DNA of 39,103 bases, taken from a virus. Position numbers and translations under genes: made by a program. The stretch covers positions 1 through 39,103 of IMG/VR virus record IMGVR_UViG_3300044796_000055; one strand, written 5' to 3'. Shown one piece after another: positions 15,398 to 23,672 of this stretch; position 1 is the first letter of the stretch; each line of letters begins with the position of its first letter. Under the pieces are notes generated by a model. The model was given only the letters and a program-made list of their open reading frames with translations, was not told where the DNA came from and did no database searches.

Positions 15398-15909
15398 TAG
15401 CCCAGCGCCTCGCCGTAGGTGGTCTTGACGATCTCGCCGATCTCGGCCATGGAGTCCTTCATGCCCTCCTCGAGGTAGGGGAACGGCCGGCGGTTATGCC
15501 CGCGTCCCGCACCGGGCTGCGGCGATCCGGTGCCCGGCGGGTCGCTGCCCTGGGCTACGTACTTGCCGTGGATGATCGTCGGGCCCACCATGGCCATCGC
15601 GCCGCTCAGGCCGACGACGTCGGTCTCGAAGCCGATGTGCGCCACCAGGGATCCCGATCGCGACGTCGGGTCGGGCGGCACGGGCGCGTAGGCGCCGGTC
15701 TCGCGGTACCAGGGATTGCCGGTCTGCTTGGAGATGACCATGTCGCCGCCGAGGCGCGGGCGGAAGCGCTTCTTGGTGTTTCGCACCACGACGAGGGCGG
15801 CGTCGTTGACGATCTTCATGTTGGCCTCGGCGACCTTGAGCTTGGTCTTTTCGAACGCCGCGCGCAGGTCGTCGACGCCGGTCACCTCGAACTTGATCTC
15901 AATGCCCAT
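15397..15909 (-). CDS. HK97 gp10-like tail-joining protein
   Basis: 170 residues; ATG 15909 follows AGAGGA and overlaps the chaperone frame by 11 bases. The head GIEIKFEVTGVDDLRAAFEKTKLKVAEA and the segment VVVRNTKKRFRPR match HK97 gp10-like proteins, as does the C-terminal RPFPYLEEGMKDS. These join head and tail or complete the tail tube. Its place after the tail chaperones instead of before the tube gene is unusual; it could be a tail-length or tail-tip protein built on the same fold. Confidence 0.65.
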   Translation of the reverse strand: MGIEIKFEVTGVDDLRAAFEKTKLKVAEANMKIVNDAALVVVRNTKKRFRPRLGGDMVISKQTGNPWYRETGAYAPVPPDPTSRSGSLVAHIGFETDVVGLSGAMAMVGPTIIHGKYVAQGSDPPGTGSPQPGAGRGHNRRPFPYLEEGMKDSMAEIGEIVKTTYGEALG

Positions 15910-16578
15910 TGCGGATCCTCTGAACGATCGAGTCGATTCTGAGCATCCATTCGATGGTCTCGATCGGCTCGCCGAGATATTCCTCATGGCTCATCCTAAA
16001 CCGGGTGCGGTAGGTGTACTCGTCTATGCGCTCCAGCATCTCGGGTTCGAGGTCCGGTCCCTCGGCACCGAGGCGGAGCGCCGCCTCTAGCCGCTTGAGG
16101 ACGTAGTAGCCGCTTTTGGGTCCGTCGCCCCGTCGACGCTCGTGTCGACCACGTTCTCCCACTCCTCATTGGCGACCAGGCAGAGCGCGGCGTAGGTCGC
16201 CTCCTCGAGCTCGAGCGCCTCGTCGGCGGTGATGGGGACGCCGTAGCTCCACTCGCGCACCATGGTGGCCACCAGGACCGGCTGGTAGGCCTCGAGCTGG
16301 TCGAGCTGCTTGTCGCTCAGGGTGGCGTAGGCGTCGAGGTTGGCGTCGTTGCGGATCGCGCGGATCTTCTTCTGGTCCTCCTCGCTGTAGGTGCCCATCA
16401 GCCTCTCGGGATCGAAGCCGGCCGCCTCGAGGGAGGTGTTGATGGCGTCGCGCACCGGCTTGGTGGCCGCCAGCATCGGGACGTAGAGCCGGTTCAGCGT
16501 GCGGGCCTCGCGTGCGGTGACCGTGGAGCGCGCCCTGATGTCCGCCCAGCCGCCGTCGGGTAGTTCGTGCCGTGTCAT
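15899..16578 (-). CDS. Tail assembly chaperone, frameshifted GT-like fusion
   Basis: The -1 frame from 16162 to 15899 has no good start of its own and is entered from the upstream frame at the slippery heptamer C-CCA-AAA (16120 down to 16114). The fusion reads ...DGATDPK then SGYYVLKRLEAALRLGAEGP... and would have 226 residues. The T-like part carries YEYLGEPIE-type helices (MSHEEYLGEPIETIEWMLRI). In lambda and many siphoviruses a fixed ratio of short and frameshifted chaperones is needed for tail assembly on the tape measure. Confidence 0.75.
16087..16578 (-). CDS. Tail assembly chaperone, short (G-like) form
   Basis: 163 residues from ATG 16578, with AAAGGGGA just upstream. The protein is alpha-helical (TAREARTLNRLYVPMLAATK, DEALELEEATYAALCLVANE) and acidic at the end, as G-like chaperones are. 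It terminates at TAG 16087 in the zero frame, 27 bases beyond the slippery site. It lies between the tube gene and the tape measure, the invariant place of this gene pair. Confidence 0.75.
   Translation of the reverse strand: MTRHELPDGGWADIRARSTVTAREARTLNRLYVPMLAATKPVRDAINTSLEAAGFDPERLMGTYSEEDQKKIRAIRNDANLDAYATLSDKQLDQLEAYQPVLVATMVREWSYGVPITADEALELEEATYAALCLVANEEWENVVDTSVDGATDPKAATTSSSG
16114..16120 (-). other. Programmed -1 ribosomal frameshift site CCCAAAA
   Basis: The heptamer is in the canonical X-XXY-YYZ phase relative to the short chaperone frame, and the -1 frame runs on to a full T-like domain. About 27 bases later is the zero-frame stop. I did not identify a clear downstream pseudoknot by eye. 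Confidence 0.75.
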
Positions 16579-16601
16579 TATTCCCCTTTGTGTTGTTGGA
16601 A

Positions 16602-17615
16602 CTACGAGCCGACGTAGGCCGTGGCCACTGCGTTCGTGGCGATGGTCTTGATCGGCGACCAGCCCGTGGCGATGGCGTCGGTCGTGTTGGCGATCGCGGT
16701 GTAGTCCGCCGAGACCTCGAGGTGCTTCTTGCCCCGCTCGATGACGGGGTTCTTGAACTGGACTGCGCTCATCTGCAGTTCGAGCGAGTGGCCCAGGTTC
16801 GGGTCGGTGAACACGATCGTCACCGGGAGCGGGAGGCGCACGAGGCCGGCGCCGGGCGTGGCGAGGTTCCACTCGGAGCCGCCGATGGTCAGCGGGTCGT
16901 CGATCTGGTCGACCACGAGGGTGATCTTGCCGGTCACGTCGACCGGGCCCGCGAAGACGTCGTAGGGATCGGCGCTGCCGCCGGCGTGGATGACCTCCGC
17001 CTTGCGGTCGATCTTGCAGGTGAAGGCCACCAGGGTCGTGACCGTGACGTCGTTGATCGTGGTCACGGTGTCCCAGGCCGGCACCAGCGGCTCGGTGCTG
17101 AAGGACGGCGTCGGCACGTCGGGATTCGTCGCCACGTCGCCCATGGCCTTGGCCGTGTAGGTCAGGGCCGCGTCGATCGCCCAGGTCAGCTCGAGGCTGT
17201 CGAGCTGCGCGCCGGTGATGAGGTTCGTGATCGCGCCGGTGAAGTCCCAGAGGCTCAGCGACAGCGGCTGGCTGCCCACGGTGTAGTCGTTGAGCAGCCC
17301 CTGCGTGTGCCCGTAGGGTCCGTCGCCGGCGATGGCGTCCGCGCCGCCCAGGGCCGCCTGGAGCAGGATCGGGAAGGTGTCCATCTGGACGTTGCCCTTG
17401 AGGTCGAACTCGCCGTGGCGCACGCCCTGGACCGAGTCGTAGGTCGCGACCATGGAGCCGCGCAGGGAGTCGTCGTCGAGCCAGGTGATGATCGCGGCGT
17501 ACTTCGGCTCCTTGGCCGGGGTGTAGATCGGATCGGCCGCGGCCGTCCCACGCACCGCTTCGAGGGCGAGGCCCAGGAAGCCATTGGATACTGCGTAGCC
17601 CAGGGTCGTGGTCAT
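16602..17615 (-). CDS. Major tail tube protein
   Basis: 337 residues, AAGGAGAGACC before ATG 17615. The pattern matches siphovirus tube proteins: head GYAVSNGFLGLALEAVRGTA, GEFDLKGNVQMDTFPILLQA, and GHTQGLLNDYTVGSQPLSLS, then DSLELTWAIDAALTYTAKAM. Residues 1-310 form the tube fold; the tail ...VGS is unstructured. It precedes the chaperones and tape measure as expected. Confidence 0.82.
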   Translation of the reverse strand: MTTTLGYAVSNGFLGLALEAVRGTAAADPIYTPAKEPKYAAIITWLDDDSLRGSMVATYDSVQGVRHGEFDLKGNVQMDTFPILLQAALGGADAIAGDGPYGHTQGLLNDYTVGSQPLSLSLWDFTGAITNLITGAQLDSLELTWAIDAALTYTAKAMGDVATNPDVPTPSFSTEPLVPAWDTVTTINDVTVTTLVAFTCKIDRKAEVIHAGGSADPYDVFAGPVDVTGKITLVVDQIDDPLTIGGSEWNLATPGAGLVRLPLPVTIVFTDPNLGHSLELQMSAVQFKNPVIERGKKHLEVSADYTAIANTTDAIATGWSPIKTIATNAVATAYVGS

Positions 17616-17624
17616 GGTCTCTCC

Positions 17625-18098
17625 TTAGAGGGGTGGTTCGGGTGCGCCGCCGATGCCGAGGTCACCGATCAGCTTCTCGGCTTCGGCTTCGGCGTCCTTG
17701 AGCAACTTCTCGCCTTCGGCCTCCGCCTCGCCGATCAGCTTCTCGGCTTCGGTCTTGACGTCGCTCAGGACGCCCCCCGTGCCCGCTGCGGGCGTCGCGG
17801 GCGTCTCGGCGGTCTCCTCGGGTACCGCGGCCGTCTGTGGCGGCTCTGAGGGCTCTGAGGGCTCGCCCGTGGCAGTCTCCGCGCCGTTGCCGGCGGTGTC
17901 CAGGCCTGCGGTCTGCTCATTCACCACGGGCGATGGGGTCTCGGCAGCACCGGGGCTGTAGAGCTCGAAGTGCGCGTCCTTGGGATCGGCGGTGAAGTCG
18001 TAGACCTTGCCCGGTTCGGCCTTGACGGTCGTGCCGTTGCGGTTTTTCAGCGTCGGGAAGATCCGCTCGTCGGTTCCGGTGTAGCGGTATAGGGCCAT
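17625..18098 (-). CDS. Structural protein with Ala/Glu coiled-coil tail
   Basis: 157 residues from ATG 18098 (AGGAGTCGCC). Residues 1-55 form a compact beta domain (MALYRYTGTDERIFPTLKNR...VYDFTADPKD) of a type common in phage head-tail regions. A Pro/Glu/Thr linker follows (55-105), then repeats EAEKLIGEAEAEGEKLLKDA at 117-145. It may be a tube or collar accessory. The linker composition suggests it is exposed. Confidence 0.55.
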   Translation of the reverse strand: MALYRYTGTDERIFPTLKNRNGTTVKAEPGKVYDFTADPKDAHFELYSPGAAETPSPVVNEQTAGLDTAGNGAETATGEPSEPSEPPQTAAVPEETAETPATPAAGTGGVLSDVKTEAEKLIGEAEAEGEKLLKDAEAEAEKLIGDLGIGGAPEPPL

Positions 18099-18108
18099 GG
18101 CGACTCCT

Positions 18109-18891
18109 CTAGGTGCTGATCAGTTCGATCACTGCGATTGTAACCTCTGTGTAGACCTGGGTCGCGGACAGGCCCTCGCTCAGCAGCGTCGGGTAACTCG
18201 GGCTCACTTCGATGTCGATCGCGGATCCGAGCGGTCCCTCGCCCCACTGGAAGATCGTGCCGCTGCCGTCCCCGTCCGGGGAGGCCGGTGGCGAGCCGGT
18301 GCCGGCGGTGCGGTCGGCCTCGATCGCGGCGATCAGGGCGTCGAGGAAGGCGTCGTTGTCGACGTCGGCGTCCTCGGCCAGGTCCGAGCTCGAGCGCAGG
18401 TAGCAGTTGAGGGTCAGCGTGTAGGCCGAGCTCTTGGTCCCGCTGTGCGCGCCGCCGATCGCCATTCGGCCCCGACGGCTCTTGCCCAGGAACATGAAGA
18501 TGACCGCGCCGGAGTCGAAGGAGCTGGACACGTAGCCCCCGCTCGAGGCGTCCGTGGTCGTGTTCGGGTAGGTGAAGGTCGCGGGCCCGGTGACTGTGAT
18601 GGCGACGCTGCTTGCGTCGTAGCCCGGGACCGAGCAGCCGGCGATCGTGACGGCCATGCCGGTCTGCAATCCGTGGGCCGAGACCGTGGTCGCGGTGGCC
18701 GTGGTGCCGTCGCCGGTGGTTGAGTCGATGTTCGTGTCCTCGATGTTGGCGAAGGCCTCGTCCAGGGACTGCTTCTCGGGGTGCTCTACGACGCCGACCA
18801 GCAGCGGGATCGAGTTGTCGCCCCCGTTGGAGAAGGCCGACTTGCTCGTGAGGTAGGTGGCGAGGGCGTCGCGGACACTCGCCCGGCCCAT
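18109..18891 (-). CDS. Tail terminator-like protein with inserted beta domain
   Basis: 260 residues; ATG 18891 abuts the upstream stop. The outer parts (VRDALATYLTSKS...PLLVGVVEHPEK and the later YTLTLNCYLRSSSDLAEDAD ... AFLDALIAAIEADR ... IFQWGEGPLG ... EVTIAVIEL) resemble tail terminator/completion proteins. Residues about 57-121 are an added beta module (TATATTVSAHGLQTGMAVTI, FTYPNTTTDASSGGYV) of the kind often inserted in phage structural proteins. Assignment rests on gene order between head-tail adaptor and tube. Confidence 0.55.
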   Translation of the reverse strand: MGRASVRDALATYLTSKSAFSNGGDNSIPLLVGVVEHPEKQSLDEAFANIEDTNIDSTTGDGTTATATTVSAHGLQTGMAVTIAGCSVPGYDASSVAITVTGPATFTYPNTTTDASSGGYVSSSFDSGAVIFMFLGKSRRGRMAIGGAHSGTKSSAYTLTLNCYLRSSSDLAEDADVDNDAFLDALIAAIEADRTAGTGSPPASPDGDGSGTIFQWGEGPLGSAIDIEVSPSYPTLLSEGLSATQVYTEVTIAVIELIST

Positions 18892-19812
18892 CTAGGCCCG
18901 TCCCCAGGTCTTGCGGAAGGAGTCGAGCAGATCGTAGCCGTGGCCGTCCTCCTCGCGATGGCCGCCGCTCGTGCTCGGCGTCTTGGCCTTGCTCTGGCCC
19001 TGCTCCTGCAGGACGAAGCCGCCGACGCCGCGCTCCTTCATCTGGCCGACCACGAAGTGGATCGCGGCCTGGGTGATCTGGCGCGGGATCGCCGAGTAGC
19101 GGACGCCGGCCGCGTGGTCGTAGAGCAGTTCTGCGGCCAGGGGCACGCTGAGGCTCACGCCGTCCCAGGTGTCGGCGACCGTGACGTTCTCGAGCTGCAG
19201 GCCGTCGTAGATCGGGACGGTCTCGCCGATGAAGAGCCCGATCGTGTTGTCGACCTCGATCTCGCTGGCGCCGGCGGCCGCCGCTGCGGTGAGGAAGGCG
19301 TTGAAGAAGCCGTTCGTGTAGGTCCAGGTGCAGAAGAGCCGGCTCTGGGCGCGAAATCCCCCGAGCACCTGGCTGAGGCTGCCGATCGAGAGGCCGTTGC
19401 CGATGCCCTGGGTGATCTTGAAGCTGTCGCGCTCGATCCACACGTTCTGCGCGGTGCAGGGCACGCTGGTCTGGTCCCCGAGCTGCAGGCCGTAGTTGAA
19501 GGTGTTCACCGCGAGCACCGGCCAGAACTCGGGCTTGATGGCGATCAGACCGTCGCGGCCGATCGTGTACTCGCCGTTCTCGGTGTTGATGCTGCCGCCC
19601 ATCGTGCCCAACGGCCCGACGCAGTAGTCGTCGACCTTCTCCGAGGCCAGGGCCAGCATGTCGGTGAGGACCAGGAGCTGGTCGTCGGTGCTGCCGCCCT
19701 TGACGAGCTTGGTGAAGTCCACCGCCGACGTGGCGACGTTGATCTTCACCTCCGCGGTCGTGGCGTAGGGGCGTCGGACGCCCTCCTGGGTCAGGAACGG
19801 GGCGATCGCCAT
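18892..19812 (-). CDS. Head-tail adaptor protein with inserted FCCH-like domain
   Basis: 306 residues from ATG 19812 (TGATG overlap). The N-terminal helices (TDDQLLVLTDMLALASEKVD followed by DYCVGPLG) and C-terminal helix (PRQITQAAIHFVVGQMKERG) match the gp6/connector type that binds under the portal. An inserted module at about 185-250 (GASEIEVDNTIGLFIGETVP followed by IYDG...LENVTVAD) is the E1-FCCH-like beta domain. It follows the capsid gene in the usual order. Confidence 0.6.
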   Translation of the reverse strand: MAIAPFLTQEGVRRPYATTAEVKINVATSAVDFTKLVKGGSTDDQLLVLTDMLALASEKVDDYCVGPLGTMGGSINTENGEYTIGRDGLIAIKPEFWPVLAVNTFNYGLQLGDQTSVPCTAQNVWIERDSFKITQGIGNGLSIGSLSQVLGGFRAQSRLFCTWTYTNGFFNAFLTAAAAAGASEIEVDNTIGLFIGETVPIYDGLQLENVTVADTWDGVSLSVPLAAELLYDHAAGVRYSAIPRQITQAAIHFVVGQMKERGVGGFVLQEQGQSKAKTPSTSGGHREEDGHGYDLLDSFRKTWGRA

Positions 19813-20081
19813 CAGGCCATCTCGCTCTCGAGGATCGTGTCCTGGGACCCGCAGCGCCCGCACGTGGCGAACATCGCCATGAACTTGCATCGCGGGCACC
19901 AGTGGCCCTCGGCTTCGACCTTGCGGAGCGTCATGCCGGCCACAGCGAAGTCGCCGGTGGACTTGAGTCGTCGCGCCAGCTCCCCGTCGACGTGGAAGGC
20001 GCCGTCCTTCTGGCGCGTGAGCCGGAAGCCGTCGATGTCGATCTGCTTCATGCCCATGTCAGGTGCGAGCAGCTTGGTCAT
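19812..20081 (-). CDS. Small zinc-ribbon protein after the capsid gene
   Basis: 89 residues from ATG 20081, chosen for the AAAGGGGAATGC site. The C-terminal half holds two CxxC knuckles (HWCPRCKF and TCGRCGSQ), a rubredoxin-type zinc ribbon. The N-terminal half (IDIDGFRLTRQKDGAFHVDG) is beta. Its place between major capsid and adaptor suggests a capsid accessory or decoration protein, which is unusual for a zinc ribbon. Confidence 0.6.
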   Translation of the reverse strand: MTKLLAPDMGMKQIDIDGFRLTRQKDGAFHVDGELARRLKSTGDFAVAGMTLRKVEAEGHWCPRCKFMAMFATCGRCGSQDTILESEMA

Positions 20082-20107
20082 TGCATTCCCCTTTCTAGCC
20101 CAGGGCA

Positions 20108-20144
20108 CCCAGGGCGCCGGCGGGGAATGTGCCGGCGCCCTGGG
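20108..20144 (-). terminator. Perfect 14-bp hairpin after the major capsid gene
   Basis: CCCAGGGCGCCGGC pairs with GCCGGCGCCCTGGG across a 9-base loop, 16 bases past the capsid stop (20160). There is no U-tract, so it may be an attenuator or a 3' stabiliser that sets capsid mRNA apart from downstream genes rather than a full terminator. Confidence 0.5.
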
Positions 20145-20159
20145 TCTGGGCTCGTCGCC

Positions 20160-21824
20160 TTAGTTGGTGACGATGTTGGTGATGGCGCCCGACCAGGCCG
20201 GTGCGGGGAACTCCACCGTGCCGTACTGGTAGGTGCTCAGGTCGTAGCTGAGCTGCATGACCGGCCACTCGAGGACCAGGAGGTCCTGGACGTTGACGAC
20301 GCGCGCCGTCTGGGTCACGCCCGAGTCCGCGAACGGCAGCGTCAGGCTGTGCGCGAGCACGACGCCGAGCGGGTAGTAGGGGTGAACGATGATGTCCAGG
20401 AACTTGTCCGTGGTCTCGTTCTGGATCCCCACGACCGCACCGCCGACCGTGATGCCGTCGGCGCCCGTCTGGTACTCGAAGCGGTAGCCGTTCGGCGTGC
20501 CCTGGGCCTGGACCTGCTTGGCAAGAGCCCTGCGAACGCCGCCCGCCATGTACAGCACGTCGGGGTTCGCCTGGTTGATGCCGTACATGGTGCCGAAGAG
20601 CTCCTGGAAGTCCGCGCCCACTTCGCTGTCGCTGAGGACGGCGTTGAGGTCGAGGACCGTGGAGAGCGTCGGGTCCGTGAACGTCGAGATGAAGCCGTCG
20701 TAGCTCGTCGCCGAGTACGAGGCGTCAGCGGCAGGAACACCTGCAGCCCACACCACGAAGCTCGTCGGGCTCGCTGCGCCGGCACCCGTCGCGATGGCCG
20801 TGAAGCCTCGATACGTGGTCCCGGACTTCGTGACGTAGACGGCGATGCCGAGCGCCCCGACGGGCTGGTTGCCCGTGTAGGTGACGGCGACGCCTTCGCC
20901 GGCGGTCGTGTCCAGTGAGGCCTCCGCCGAGATCGCGTCCGTCTCGCCCATGGAGCTCGCGAACGTGTAGTGGATCGCGGCGCCCGTCAGGGAGGGGAGT
21001 CCGGATCCCGTGACGCTGGAGTCCACGCTGGCCGCGCTGCCGCTGACGCCGCTGACGTCGAGGGCGGTGGAACGGGCGTTGGCCAGTTCCCTCTCCTCGC
21101 CGAGCAGGTGCGCCCACATCGCTGCGGTGTGGCTGAGCTGGCGGATGTCGACGAAGCCCTGGCCGGCGAACTGCGCCTGCATGCTGGCCGAGTCCGAGAT
21201 GCCCATCTCCACGAAGGACTTCACGACGCGGTCGGCCGCGTAGCCGATCTTCTTCGGCCGGTTCAGCGTGACGGACCCGAAGGTGTCGCTCACGGTGGCC
21301 GAGGAGAAGGAGATCGAGCGGTTCGCCACGCCGCCGGTGCCGGAGTTGGTCACTCCGAGGATCCGGCGGTATTCGTGGGCCTCGCCCTGGCTCGTGATGC
21401 GGGCCGTGGAGTTGCGGTGGATCAGGGACCGCGGGACCAGCATCGCGAGTGCCGGGTCGAGCGAGTAGGGCACGAGGCCCATTTCGCCGTAGGGCACCGT
21501 GTTCAGCGGGTTCGTGATCGTCCAGTCCTTCTGGATCTGCTCCACTTGCTGGAGGGCCTGGATGACGCCGGCGACCTGGTCACCGGAGTAGCCCTTGCTC
21601 AGGCGGCTGACGAGCGCGTTGGCCATCGCGGCCGGGCTCTCCATGCGCGTGAGCACCTTGCCCTGCCCGCCTGCGCGGGCGCCGAACTGGATCTCACCTC
21701 GGGCGACGCCTTCGCGCGCGTCCTTGATGCAGTCGGCCATGACGGTCTTGTAGAGGTCGAATCGAGCTTCGCGCTCGTCCTGGCTCTGCAGCCCGTCAAA
21801 AAGTTCGTTGAGAACGCCTTTCAT
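20160..21824 (-). CDS. HK97-fold major capsid protein with Ig/FN3-like insertion
   Basis: 554 residues from ATG 21824 (GAAAGGGGCAACGCC). The helical N-terminus is scaffold-like, followed by LVPYSLDPALAMLVPRSLIH, the E-loop-like region, and a C-terminal domain with LADPTLS-type helix (FTDPTLSTVLDLNAVLSDSE), YGINQANPDVLYMAGGVRRA, and VVNVQDLLVLEWPVMQLSYD. Residues about 265-380 look like an inserted Ig/FN3-type domain (IHYTFASSMGETDAISAEAS, GALGIAVYVTKSGTTYRGF), which usually projects from the capsid surface. It follows the protease gene as expected; family assignment is by order and pattern. Confidence 0.8.
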   Translation of the reverse strand: MKGVLNELFDGLQSQDEREARFDLYKTVMADCIKDAREGVARGEIQFGARAGGQGKVLTRMESPAAMANALVSRLSKGYSGDQVAGVIQALQQVEQIQKDWTITNPLNTVPYGEMGLVPYSLDPALAMLVPRSLIHRNSTARITSQGEAHEYRRILGVTNSGTGGVANRSISFSSATVSDTFGSVTLNRPKKIGYAADRVVKSFVEMGISDSASMQAQFAGQGFVDIRQLSHTAAMWAHLLGEERELANARSTALDVSGVSGSAASVDSSVTGSGLPSLTGAAIHYTFASSMGETDAISAEASLDTTAGEGVAVTYTGNQPVGALGIAVYVTKSGTTYRGFTAIATGAGAASPTSFVVWAAGVPAADASYSATSYDGFISTFTDPTLSTVLDLNAVLSDSEVGADFQELFGTMYGINQANPDVLYMAGGVRRALAKQVQAQGTPNGYRFEYQTGADGITVGGAVVGIQNETTDKFLDIIVHPYYPLGVVLAHSLTLPFADSGVTQTARVVNVQDLLVLEWPVMQLSYDLSTYQYGTVEFPAPAWSGAITNIVTN

Positions 21825-21863
21825 GGCGTTGCCCCTTTCGATTGGTTGATGGTTGGTGGTGTC

Positions 21864-23615
21864 TTAGACGCGTTCCAGCGCGTCCGCGTCTCGGCTTGCC
21901 TTGGCGGCCTTTCCGATGTAGTAGCGCTTGCGCTCAGGGTCCTCCAGCACGTTGGCTGCGTCCATGAACTTCTGCGCCTCGACGCGGAGCTTGTCAGCTT
22001 CGTCGGACTTCATTTTCTGGGCAGCGGTGGACCGGAGTGCCGGCCCCCCAGGTGCGGACATCTCCTCGACCGTCGCAAGGCGAGCCTCTAGCGCCGTGGC
22101 GCCCTCTGTCGCTTGCTTCAGCAGAGCGGTGAGCTCCACTACCTCCCCAAGGCCCAGCGCCTTGACGATCTCTGTGCGCGCTTCGCTGCGCTGCTCGTCG
22201 GTGGCACCCTCGTCACCGGCAATCTTCAGGAGCTCGGGCTTGACACCGAGGCCTACGAATACGTTCATTTCTTCTCCTTCATCGGGCTTGTCAAAAGGTC
22301 CGGGCGTCTCGCCCTCCCAGGCCTCGTGCTGCCACCAGCTCGTGAAGATGCTGATGCAGTTCATGAGGTCCTCGATGTCCCAGCGCTCGTCCTCGCCGCT
22401 GGCCATCTCCTCGAGCTCCTGGCTCGCGCAACTGATCAGGCCCGACAGGATCGCCTGCAGGCAGGTCGGGTCGTGCATCCACTCGTCGGGCGTCGCGCCC
22501 TTGGTGACTACGCGCATGGCCGTGAGGGCCTCGGCGAGCTTGACGAGCTCGGGCGTGCCGGCCTTCCAGTCGTCGGGGATCAGGTTCGAGCACCCGAGCG
22601 CCTTGGCGCGGGCCTTGATGTGCTTCTTGGCGGCCGCGGGGTCCTTCGCCCGGCCGATCGACTGGATGGCGTTCTTGACGTCCTCCTCGTCCTTGATCGG
22701 GAAGCCGCCGTTGGGGAGTGCCAGGCCCTGGGCGGCCATGTCCTTGCGCTCAGCGTCGGAGTACTTCTTCTTCTCGATGTCGGGGAACAGCGCCTTCTGC
22801 AGGTCGCTCCAGGTCGCCTTCTCCTCGAGTGTCCAGCCGAACTCGTCGGCGACGTCGATCTTCGCGGCCACCGTGCCGGTGCCGTCGCAGTCCGGGCATT
22901 TCGTCGAATTGCCCTTGATCTTGCCCGTCCCGTCGCAGGTCGCGCAGTCCTTCTTGGCGGCCTTGGCCACGAGGCCGGTCCCGCCACAGGAGGTGCAGGC
23001 CTCGTCGTTCGCGATCCCGGCCGAGCAGTCCGGGCACGGCTGCGCGGTCTCGACGACCGGAGGCTCCACGGCCGGGTCGGTCACGGGGTTCGCGCCGATG
23101 ACGTCCAGGCCATCGGGCGCGCCGGCCTTGGTCACCAGGCCCAGCACGTCGATGCCGTCGACGGTGGTCATCTTGCAGATGTCCATGAGCGCGGTCGGGT
23201 TGGCCGGCCGGTCCACGAGGCTGACTTCGACGATGTCGCCCTTGATGATCCGCCCGCCCGGCGCCGAGGCGTCCTTGACGACCACGGCGTTGGCGATCCC
23301 GATCGAGTAGCCCTTGTAGACGCGCTTCTGGCACTTGAGGATGGAGTCGGCGTCGACGATGTTGGACTTGAGCCACCAGCTCTGGTCGACGTCCTCGAGC
23401 TCGAAGCCGATGCCGGCCGCGATCGGCTGGTGCATGGCGCGGACGTTGCCGGCGGACTTGAGCCACGCGGGCATCGCCTCGGCGAGCCAGTCGGGATCGC
23501 AGATCTGCTGATCGAGGTCCAGGTCGGGTCCGGTCGCCTTGCCCCACACGTCGATCGTGCCGTCGTCGCGGCTCTTGATGAGGATGTCCCCGACGTACTT
23601 GTGGATCAGCTCCAT
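21864..23615 (-). CDS. Prohead protease fused to zinc-finger, DUF6582-like and scaffold parts
   Basis: 583 residues from ATG 23615. Residues 1-145 are an S78/XkdF-type prohead protease: LDLDQQICDPDWLAEAMPAW, His62 in AMHQPIAAGIG, Ser104 in GYSIGIANAV, and the family strand EVSLVDRPANP (130-140). Residues 193-250 carry four CxxC motifs (194/197, 207/210, 224/227, 240/243) with CxxCxGxG spacing like DnaJ. About 280-350 match the DUF6582-like phage module (YSDAERKDMAAQGLALPNGG ... AIQSIGRAKDP). The last 130 residues are helical and scaffold-like. It probably scaffolds and then cleaves the prohead. Confidence 0.75.
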   Translation of the reverse strand: MELIHKYVGDILIKSRDDGTIDVWGKATGPDLDLDQQICDPDWLAEAMPAWLKSAGNVRAMHQPIAAGIGFELEDVDQSWWLKSNIVDADSILKCQKRVYKGYSIGIANAVVVKDASAPGGRIIKGDIVEVSLVDRPANPTALMDICKMTTVDGIDVLGLVTKAGAPDGLDVIGANPVTDPAVEPPVVETAQPCPDCSAGIANDEACTSCGGTGLVAKAAKKDCATCDGTGKIKGNSTKCPDCDGTGTVAAKIDVADEFGWTLEEKATWSDLQKALFPDIEKKKYSDAERKDMAAQGLALPNGGFPIKDEEDVKNAIQSIGRAKDPAAAKKHIKARAKALGCSNLIPDDWKAGTPELVKLAEALTAMRVVTKGATPDEWMHDPTCLQAILSGLISCASQELEEMASGEDERWDIEDLMNCISIFTSWWQHEAWEGETPGPFDKPDEGEEMNVFVGLGVKPELLKIAGDEGATDEQRSEARTEIVKALGLGEVVELTALLKQATEGATALEARLATVEEMSAPGGPALRSTAAQKMKSDEADKLRVEAQKFMDAANVLEDPERKRYYIGKAAKASRDADALERV

Positions 23616-23672
23616 CGCATGGCCTTTCGTCCCGCTCGAAACTGCTCCTCGCGGTGAATGATAGTTGGTCGG

